Of a stretch of 64,000 nucleotides of DNA, positions 56,470 through 64,000 are shown piece by piece. The stretch is from Chelonoidis abingdonii. Taxonomy: Eukaryota > Chordata > Testudines > Testudinidae. The stretch spans positions 10,573,826-10,637,825 of the forward strand of contig NC_133770.1 of NCBI RefSeq assembly GCF_003597395.2, written 5' to 3'. Both the position numbers and the translations under genes were made by a program. The notes under the pieces were generated by a model, which was not told the origin of the DNA, did not search any database, and worked only from the letters and a program-made list of their open reading frames with translations. Every line of letters begins with the position of its first letter. Position 1 is the first letter of the stretch.

Positions 56470-56780
56470 GAGAAGTGTATCATTGTCTAGGTCAGGGGTT
56501 CTCAAACTGGGGGTCAGGAGCCCTCAGGGAGTCGCGAGCTGGCAGCCTCCACCCCACGCCCTACTTTGCCTCCAGCATTTATAATGGTGTTAAATATATA
56601 AAAATGAGTTTTTAATTTATAAGGGGGGGTCGCACCCAGAGGCTTGCTGTGTGAAAGGGGTCACCAGTACAAAAGTTTGAGAACCACTGGTCTAGGTATA
56701 GCTGGTTCTGCCTCGGTTCAAGGAGATGGCTAGATGCCCTCTCAAGGTCCCTTCAAGCCCTATATTTCTATGACTGTTTC
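56470..56780 (+). mobile_element. CR1 LINE 3' end carrying a nested hAT MITE
   Basis: After the MITE the tail reads 'gttctgcctcggttcaagg', 'ccctctcaaggtcccttca' and 'agccctatatttctatgact'. 'attgtctaggt' just before the MITE belongs to the same CR1. Confidence 0.78.
56493..56689. mobile_element. hAT MITE ('gttctcaaactgggggtc' family), complete
   Basis: The ends CAGGGGTTCTCAAAC and GTTTGAGAACCACTG are inverted repeats; the exact 8-bp duplication is GTCTAGGT (56485-56492 and 56690-56697). Confidence 0.96.
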
Positions 56781-56899
56781 TACTTTTACTCATGGGAGAC
56801 CCTCACATACTGCAGCACTGGGGGGCCATATAAGAAACTAGAGAAATGGAACCTTGCCCCTCTCCGAACAGGAGCTTTCTACATTCACTGAAGCCCAAA

Positions 56900-56984
56900 A
56901 TAGACACCTAGAAGAGCAGGGACATAGACTAAGTAACCTCTTGTGGTCTCTTCCAGCCCTACATTTCTTTGATTCTGTGGTTCG
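56900..56984 (+). mobile_element. CR1 LINE 3' end
   Basis: 'aagtaacctcttgtggtctc' and 'ttccagccctacatttcttt' precede 'gattctgtgg', the CR1 terminal block. The LTR at 56989 lies just after it. Confidence 0.75.
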
Positions 56985-56988
56985 TGTC

Positions 56989-58016
56989 TGTCATGGTACA
57001 ATCCCCACTCTGAACCTTAGCGTCCAAGATATGGGGTACCAGCATGAATTCCTCTAAGCTTAATCCCCAGCTTAGAACCTGTAGCGCTGCCACCAACCAG
57101 GAATTCCAGTGCCTGGTACACTCTGGTCCCCCCAAAACCTTGCCCGGGGACCCCCAAGACCCAGACCCTCTGGATCTTAACACAAGGAAAGTAAACCCTT
57201 TCCCCCACCGTTGCCTCTCCCAGGCTTCCCCTCCCTGGGTTACCCTGGAAGATCACTGTGATTCAAACTCCTTGAATCTTAAACAGAGAGGAAAATGCAC
57301 CTTCCCCCCTCCTTCTCTCTCCCCCTCCCAGACTCTTCCTGAGAGAGAAAGTAATCCTGACACAGAGAGAAATTAGCCTTTCTCTCCCCCTTCCCTCCTT
57401 TCTCCCCACCAATTCCCTGGTGAATCCAGACCCAGTCCCCTGGGGTTTCACCAGAATAAAAAAAACAATCAGGTTCTTAAACAAGAAACTTTTAATTAAA
57501 GAGAGAAAAACAATAGTAAAAATTATCTTTGTAAATTTAAAATGGAATAGGTACAGGGTTTTTTTAGCTATAGGCACTGGGAATACCCTCCCAGCCTAAG
57601 TATTCAAGTACAATTTAAAATCCTTTCAGCAAAACCACAAATTTGAACTCCTTCCAGTCAAATGCACAATTAAACTCTTTCCAGCCAAATGCACATTTGC
57701 AGATAAAGAAAACAAACGTAAGCCTAGCTCGCTTTATCTATTTAGTACTCACTATTTTGAATCTATAAGAGCCTGTATCAGGGAGATTGGAGAGAAACCT
57801 GGTTGCACGTCTGGTCCCTCTGAGTCCCCAGAGTGAACAACAACCAAAAAAAAACAGCACACACAAAAACTTCCCTCCCTCAAGATTTGAAAGTATCCTG
57901 GCTCCTGATTGGTTCTCTGGTCAGGTGACAGCCAGGCTACTGAACTTGTTAACCCTTTATAGTCAAAGAGATATAAAGTACTTCTGTGCTACCAACTTTC
58001 CTATCTGTCTATGACA
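56989..58016 (-). mobile_element. Solo LTR (family 1 relative), minus strand
   Basis: Read on the minus strand it starts TGTCATAGACAG and ends TACCATGACA. The flanks GTGTC and GTGCC form a 5-bp duplication with one mismatch. The order of blocks matches 34584-35436 in reverse, but it is about 175 bp longer and more diverged. Frames of 104-110 codons on both strands are LTR sequence. Confidence 0.88.
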
Positions 58017-59354
58017 GTGCCTGACAACAAAAGCAATGGAGTTGGATGACATGGAACATTTGCACTTAAAGGGATTAAACTTCAAAGAGCCAGGGGAAGA
58101 CAGAGTTTAGAAAACTGCAGGCACATTTTTATTCTATTAGCTGCAAGGAAACAATGTGCATTAGCCATGCGACAGAGTGCAGTATTTTATCCATGAGCAC
58201 TTGCTGACTTGAACGAGACCAAGCTACTTGACTGGTACAAGTTTCCACAGGCAAAAGAATGGTAATCAGGACAAAATGGTCCTAGTCTCTAAAAGGCCTG
58301 GAGATACATTACAAAGGCCCCATGAATCCTATCGATCTACGGCACTTCAATACAGAAGTGGTGGAAAAGAGGGTTCATTCAATCATGGACTCGCTCTTCT
58401 GTCTTCAGTGTCTCATTAATGCGTGAGTCCTGAACAAACCTCACACCTACTGGAAATGAAATACTGCTATGCGTTAAAACCTGTAGACCCATTGAGTGTA
58501 ATGGCCGAGATTTTAGATCATCATATTGATTTGTCAGTCATTATTTATTTATTTCCTCGCAGAGATCAATAGATCTGAAGAGAGTTCCTGCCCTGGAGAG
58601 ATTACAGTCTATAAAACAGACATAGAAAGAGATGACTCCCTGGGGAAACAGTTGAAACAAGCAAACCATGAATGAAGCAAGCAATCAATCTCAATTTAAC
58701 CAGAAGAATAGCAGCAGCAGCAACGCACTATGCATTTGGTGACCTGAGCTCAAGTGGACCGAACACCAATGGAATGATTGCGATAACGAGACACAGTCCT
58801 TCCAAGTAAATGGTGTTTGACAGAAAGGCTGCCACTAACCACTTCCCATCCCGCTATTTTGAACTTGTCAGTTTAGGTTGATCGAAAACCAGAATTTCCA
58901 TCCCAAGTGAACATCAGATGCTTTCACATTTGTTTTCATCCGGAATCAGAATGAAAAGTCGAAATATTGAAATTTGCCACAAAATGAAAAGCTCTGAAAA
59001 AAAATGTCCCTTTGGAAATGCTGAAAAATCTGAGTGAGCCACCAGGCATCATGGGAGACGTAGTCCAACTGTGGCGCTCAGCCCAGACAAGAGAATGGGG
59101 ACGAGCCACTTGAACTACAACCTCCAGGAGGCACCACAGCAGCTCAGGCTGATGCAGAAATTAATGATGTCAGGGCCCAAAATGTTTCAAATGTCTGATA
59201 GGAAAATAATAAATCAGAAAGATCAATATTTTCCCCATTGAAAATGTCCATTTTGCAAAAAACACATTGTCTGTTGAAGAAACATTTTGATGGGAAATTC
59301 CCAACCACTGCTCTTCTCAACCCACCTCTCCTTTTTAATACTGGCATTATTAGG
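58017..59354. other. Unique DNA, then an AT-rich repeat at about 58865-59310
   Basis: 58865-59310 has 'tgaaaaatctgagtgagcca', 'catcatgggagacgtagtcc' and 'cattttgatgggaaattccc', blocks of the AT-rich class described at 55946-56365. A (TTTA)n run lies near 58543. Confidence 0.45.
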
Positions 59355-59530
59355 TAGGGAGGAGTAGCTCAGTGGTTTGGGCATTGGCCTGCTAAACCCA
59401 GGATTGTGAGATCAATCCTTGAAGGGGCCATTTAGGGATCTGGGGCAAAAATCTATCTGGGGATTAGTCCTGCTTTGAGCAGGGGTTGGACTAGATGACC
59501 TCCTGAGGTCCCTGACATTCTGTGATTGGC
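59355..59530 (+). repeat. tRNA-derived turtle SINE with CR1-like 3' tail
   Basis: The head has the A box 'tagctcagtggtttgggc' and B box 'gagatcaatccttg'. The unrelated body has 'atctggggcaaaaatctatc'. The tail 'gactagatgacctcctgagg' to 'acattctgtga' copies the CR1 3' end. This layout is that of the turtle polIII/Cry SINE. The tRNA part has lost a proper anticodon arm, so it is not a functional tRNA gene. Confidence 0.93.
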
Positions 59531-59924
59531 TTTCCACTGCCTTAAGGTGAAGGAGCTGGAACTTCAAGCCCTATATCACTTGACCCCAGCCTGTATCTCT
59601 AACTTATTTTCCTTTAGCATCCCCCTTCCTCTTCTGCCAATTCCTAACAAGAGTGGTAACTCTGGAGCTGGAGCATTTGAGTGAAACTCATCCCTGTGCA
59701 GAGTGCCACACCAATGGCCAAGCACTAATTTGGTGAGCTGGCAGGAAATAGTTTTTACATCCTGTACAACTTTTCAAGATTTCAAATAAATTCCTTTTTC
59801 CATTAACACCAAACCAAAAATCCAACCAACCAACCAACCAAAAAAAATCTTCAGAAGGTTTTGTTTATGAAAAAACACCAAACTCAACAGCCCTGAATAG
59901 CCAATAATCATCTGGCTTCGACAC
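59531..59924. other. Unique DNA; (CCAA)n near 59825
   Basis: 'ccaaccaaccaaccaacc' is a short tetranucleotide run; neighbours at 59755-59895 resemble the AT-rich class. Confidence 0.5.
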
Positions 59925-60045
59925 AAACCCAAAATGGGGAAGACCCAAGTTCAAGTCACCAGTCTGACTCAGGGTAGAGGAGGGAACTGAACTTCAGCTT
60001 AGGTCTCTTATATCCTCATTGAGTTACCAGACTGTACAGCATTCT
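59925..60045. repeat. Inverted tRNA-like repeat, copy 2
   Basis: The plus strand reads 'aaaatggggaagacccaagt', then 'tcaagtcacc'. The minus strand from the far end reads 'ctcaatgaggatataagaga' and 'cctaagctgaagttcagttc'. It has the same head-to-head layout as 47740-47885 but is more decayed. Confidence 0.45.
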
Positions 60046-60490
60046 GGGATGTGGTGTGCATGCTCTGTATTGCTTTGATCAGAAATTCCATCTCGGACCT
60101 GAGAAAACGTTGCCAACAAAAGCTTTGTGAAAGCAGGTACATTCTCACATGATGTTTCATTAGAAAATGCTGGCTCACTGAAGCAGAAAAACTATTTTGC
60201 TGAAAAATTCCAAATCAGTCTTATTTTGAGGGTTAAGGTGGTATCTAGATGAACAGGGCTGAATGCCACCCTTAGGGAAGGGCAGTTTGGGTCTAGGAAG
60301 CTCTCCCTTTGGGCTGGATGGCAGGGCAGTGAGCTCTGCAGAAACAGTAAATGACAAACTGGGCATTGCCATGTTAATTATGGTCTTGCCAGTGACAGCT
60401 AAATACTCGACATGTGAACAGTAATAAGCAAGTGTTAAAGTTATACTTGATCTGTGTGCCCTCTTGCTGTGCGGAGTGGCCATCTCATCA

Positions 60491-60690
60491 CAGCAGCGAC
60501 CCTCCCACCCCGAGTCAACAGACTTGGGCTTGTACTACTGCCGTAAAAAACAGCTCTGGAGATCACACTCACCCCTCTCCCTAGGCTTCAGAGCTCGAGC
60601 TACACCGTCTTCACAGCTATTTTTAGCACAATAGTGCAAGCCCGAGTCTGTTGACCCAGGCTGGGAGGCTCACTGCTGCTGCCTAGATAT
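60491..60690. mobile_element. Terminal-inverted-repeat element with ~70-bp arms
   Basis: The left arm ('gcagcgaccctcccacccc', 'gagtcaacagacttgggctt') pairs with the right arm ('caagcccgagtctgttgacc', 'ggctgggaggctcactgctg'). Related to the fragment at 38646-38745. Confidence 0.82.
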
Positions 60691-60960
60691 CCCCTAGAAG
60701 TCCCAATAGAGATTGGGGCACCATCGCGCTAGGTGTTGCACATACAGTCCCTGCCCCAAAGGCCTTGCAGTCTAACCAAAGAGCAGGAGAAAATAAGCAT
60801 CATTATCTCTCTCTTACAGATGGGGAACTGCAGTGCAGATAGATGAAGGAACTTTCCCAACATCAGAGATGCTGTTGCAGAGCCAGGAATTGAACCTGCA
60901 GAGCCAGGAATTGACCCCACAGCTCCTGAATCCCAGTCCTGTGCCCCCTACAGCCCAAGA
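60691..60960 (+). repeat. MIR-like ancient SINE with 'gtgctaggtgctgtac'-type lead
   Basis: 'catcgcgctaggtgttgcac' and 'cagtccctgccccaaaggcc' lead directly into 'cttacagatggggaactgca' and 'gagccaggaattgaacctgc'. A 20-bp block, 'gcagagccaggaattga', is duplicated at the end. This copy links two families seen separately elsewhere. Confidence 0.7.
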
Positions 60961-62334
60961 GTGGCTAAGTTTGGGGCTTGACCTCTCTATTTCAGTCTGT
61001 TGGCTGCTTTGCGTGTGGGCATTTATTTTTAGTTGCATCATCCTCCCACTGGCTGGGCTGCGTCCAATGGCTGTGTTATATATTGTGTGTTTGTTTTCAC
61101 AGCTGACAGCCGAGGAAGCCTGAGTAGTATGTCGGCAGAGGGGAAATAATTACAAAACACAGGGACTCCAAGCTGCCAGGATTGTAACACTCAATCCAGG
61201 CAGCTACAGAGAAATGTGCCATTGATTTGTCATCAAACAGAGGGAATGGAAGGAAACTGGAGTCAAACACACAGTTACCTTTTCGTTTGTCCGTAACAAA
61301 TCCTGTCAGCACCTCTGGGGTAGACGGATAAAATGCAAAACTTTACTGCTGCCTTGTTCCACAAGAAGATGACCGGGACACAAACCCATTCAATCAGGTG
61401 GCTGCTGTCTCGCTTTTCCCATACACTAGTGCTGCTTCCCCAGGGCTAAGCTGTCCTTAAGGTGGCAGATCTGGCTACAGGAAGATTCCTGTGGGCACCA
61501 ATCCAGTGCCAGGATGGCCCCAGAATCAGGGGAGCACAGAAGATGTTGCAAAGCTATATGTGCTTCCCTTTTGAACTCAGGATCTGGGCCCATGTAGCTG
61601 GAGCTGACAGGGTTCCCGTTAGATTCTCTCAGATGAGTTACAGCTTTGCCCTTCTAGAGGAAGATTTTATTCCATAGTCATAACAAATGGAGACACTACA
61701 TACCAACCTGGCACCTCACGGACACATTCACAGATCTTATCAACAGTATCTAATTCACTGCAACGCCAGTTGCCTGCTGCGTTCATTGGCTTGTATGATC
61801 TGAAATGCCAAAAAGAATCTCTCCCTGGAGTCATTACAAGCCCCGCCCCTCTCTTTTCTGTCCCCATTTTCGGTTGTTTTCCATTCTGCATAGGTCATCT
61901 TTCCAGAGAGTTAATAAGTCCCTGTGAATTGCCTGAGGCTTATTTTCTTTTGAACATTATAATCCATGAGTCCTTCATTTAACCATTTTCCCACAAGAGA
62001 ATTTCGTGCTTCTGGAAGATCGTGCAGCAATAAGCCCTTGGGTTTGTCTTATCCTTGTAGTGAGGATGCACAATAAAAAAAAAAAGTCAGCTCTATGTGT
62101 CATGCAGAAGATGATGCCTCCAGCAGTATAGTGTTCTCCTAGCGCTATTTGGGGGGCAGGGGTCATTTGAGACTCAAAGGAAAGAGAGCCACCTGCTGAA
62201 GTACCAACATCACTGCCTTCGGCATCTGGATGTCCCTTGGGGATTTCCCAGCCACAAAACTGACCAGGCTCATATGTTCCAATGAAAACAACGATCGCGG
62301 AAGTTATGGCCCAAAATAATGATAAGTGAACATC
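60961..62334. other. Unique DNA
   Basis: No repeat or exon was recognised. A 96-codon frame ending at 61123 overlaps the MIR-like element and is not a gene. Confidence 0.45.
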
Positions 62335-62425
62335 ATGGACCAGATCCGCAGCTGGCGTATGTTGGTAGATGATGGACTTGACTGGAGCTCTGCCGAGTCA
62401 CACCTCATCAAATCTGGCCCACTAT
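62335..62425. repeat. Short inverted 'ccagatcc...atctggcc' element
   Basis: It begins 'tggaccagatccgcagctgg' and ends 'catcaaatctggcccac'; the ends pair weakly. Similar to 21640-21715 and 51085-51180. Confidence 0.5.
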
Positions 62426-63124
62426 CCCTGCAAAAAGCAGTGTGTCAGTGTTCCCAAGATCAATGCACACTATGAATGACACGATACAGCGTGAGACTGA
62501 AGACAAACTAGAATACATTTGTTGCTAAAACAAGGGCCCCAACGCTCATTTCCTGACAGGACTCATGAGCGAGGGGTCATATGGAAAGAATTCCCGGGCA
62601 GACACACACACAGTGCATGCCCTATCTGTGGAGTAGAGACTGCTGAAAGGGAAAAGTCTTGTAGGGAGAATTTTTGCAAGGTCCGGGAATCTGCCATCCC
62701 AGGCATTGCTTCTGGAAACAAGAGGATCCCAGAGAACTGACAGCAAAATACTGCTGAGTGGATCGTTTCAGCGATGGAATTAGATGCATCGCATAGCTAG
62801 GCCACACACAGCACTGCAGAACTGTTTAATCTCCTGCCTGAAAAATGCAGGCAGCATCACTGGCGACTCCTCAGCATGGCCATAATTCTTCATTTGATTT
62901 CGCCGGTGAAACCAGGGATGGCTTCACCAGAGACTTTGTCATGCTGTTAATTTTTCCAGGCAGAAAAAGAACATACGTCTGTTGTGCAGGCGTCCTAATC
63001 CTTAGGCAGCTGGGGCTAGAATCAAGGGCAACCTAAATGGCGGTTGCACATTGGTTGTGAGTGAGACAGAAAATGGTGTAAGCAGCAAAGAAGGGTAACT
63101 GGCACTGATTTGGCATTCAATAAT
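62426..63124. other. Unique DNA
   Basis: Non-repetitive, balanced composition; no exon with splice sites was recognised. Confidence 0.4.
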
Positions 63125-63320
63125 AATACCTAGCTTGTTCCAGCAGCAGATCTCAAAGCCTTTCCCAAAGGAGAGCAACATCATCGCAGCCATTTTACAC
63201 CTAGGGAAACTGAGGCACAGAGGGGCAGTGATTTGCCCAGCATCACCCAGCAGCATGACCAGGAATAGAACCCATGTCTCCAGAGTCCCAGTCCAATGCT
63301 GTAGCCACTAGGAATAAACC
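63125..63320 (+). repeat. MIR-like ancient SINE, best-preserved copy
   Basis: 'gatctcaaagcctttcccaa', 'agccattttacacctaggga', 'aactgaggcacagagggg', 'gtgatttgcccagcatcacc' and 'atagaacccatgtctccaga' follow the full MIR-like order. Confidence 0.85.
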
Positions 63321-64000
63321 ACCAGACTCTGTTAACTCAGTGTGGATTCAGGCATGAGTCAGAGGAGACTAACACACCTAGCTCCTACACTACCCCTGCA
63401 ATCCTCAGCACAGGTTGGGTGGGGGGGGGGCATCGGGATTATTGAAGGGAAAGGAGCATGGGTGGACAACGCTGTGCTCCAGCAATCCCTAGCTGGCAGA
63501 TTCTCCCTAGGAGTCACCTCTTGACACAAGTAGTTCAGTCCAGCCCTCTGGGAAATAGCTTTCACACTCCCTCTCTCCAACATCTCTGTTGTACTCAGTA
63601 GCTATGGCCACAGCCGAGGTCTGAGGCCTGGACATGCAAAGCAAGTGTAAGGATGGTCTCTGTGGGGACCAAATTCAGTCCTTCATACAAGCAGGTGCAA
63701 CTCCCAGTGAATTCAATGGAAGTTGCACTTAGGCTGGGGGCTAAATTTAGTCACAGGCGCTGAGGATGGTGCAGACTTATGATAAACGATGGTGTACCTG
63801 ATCTATATCCTATTCCAAACTAAGCATATAAGGATGCCTAGAGTCAACCTTGCACAAGATTTTTCCATGTAAATGGTCATTTTCAGATGCTGTATCTTCC
63901 ACAGATTTTTATCCTTCGGGTTCAAACTGGGCATGTTTTTTTCTTGGCCTGGGAATGGATTTGTACATAAACTTTGAGCCAAAATGGTCTGGCCATTTTC
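63321..64000. other. Unique DNA to window end; 'ccagtgaattcaatggaag' element at 63660-63755
   Basis: A G-run of 11 lies at about 63419. The element at 63660-63755 starts 'gggaccaaattcagtcc' and ends 'gggggctaaatttagtc', a weak inverted pair around the recurrent 'tcaatgga' motif. Confidence 0.45.

Noticed and set aside
59355..59425. tRNA gene
   Set aside because: A and B boxes are present but the cloverleaf is not intact, and the sequence continues into a SINE body and CR1-like tail.
60833..61123. 96-codon ORF with a hydrophobic end
   Set aside because: Its first half is MIR-like SINE sequence; no splice sites support an exon.

Overview
The window looks like about 64 kb of a turtle nuclear genome. 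That inference rests on the repeat types rather than on any single gene: many CR1 LINE fragments, a tRNA-derived SINE with a CR1-like tail, Penelope-like elements with a GIY-YIG domain, several LTR families left as solo LTRs, and many short hAT-type and other terminal-inverted-repeat DNA elements whose ends read 'GTGTAGAC', 'GCTACACT' or 'GAGAACCACTG'. There are no bacterial operons, rRNA genes, CRISPR arrays or long host open reading frames.

One host coding feature could be supported: a 97-nt exon on the minus strand at 15205-15301. It has a textbook branch point, polypyrimidine tract, acceptor and donor. Its 32 codons match, in cysteine spacing, N-glycosylation site, length and exit phase, the second coding exon of the class B receptor VIPR1 (vasoactive intestinal peptide receptor 1). 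The window is therefore best read as the inside of VIPR1 transcribed right to left: positions 1-15204 are intron 2, and 15302 onward is intron 1 or the 5' flank. Neither exon 1 nor exon 3 was found.

Layout. 1-15 kb: an LTR end, a cluster of CR1 copies (2.9-6.6 kb, one carrying a foreign-looking jockey/I-type LINE fragment), a hAT element with a minisatellite (9.0-9.8 kb) next to a hAT transposase remnant (10.0-10.7 kb), and more DNA elements. 15-25 kb: the VIPR1 exon, then a nested stack (a CR1 inside one terminal-inverted-repeat element beside a hAT copy inside another), followed by MIR-like SINEs. 26-33.5 kb: head-to-head CR1 fragments and a long CR1 ORF2 remnant split by a solo LTR with a perfect 5-bp duplication. 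34-43 kb: an almost ideal solo LTR, a second LTR, SINE and hairpin elements, a rearranged Penelope cluster, and a CR1 split by both an LTR and a hAT element. 43-56 kb: mostly unique DNA with a hAT/minisatellite element, two tRNA-like or hairpin repeats, a degenerate minisatellite and a 1.2-kb solo LTR. 56-64 kb: a minus-strand relative of the first LTR family, a tRNA-derived SINE, MIR-like SINEs and unique DNA.

Selfish DNA therefore makes up much of the sequence. The parts most likely to matter to the host are the VIPR1 exon with its splice signals and a few non-repetitive, homeodomain-site-rich stretches (about 2.4-2.6, 11.3-11.6 and 50.1-50.5 kb) that could be conserved regulatory elements. 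Repeat families are named from recognition of their sequence; boundaries are exact only where target-site duplications or terminal inverted repeats are quoted.
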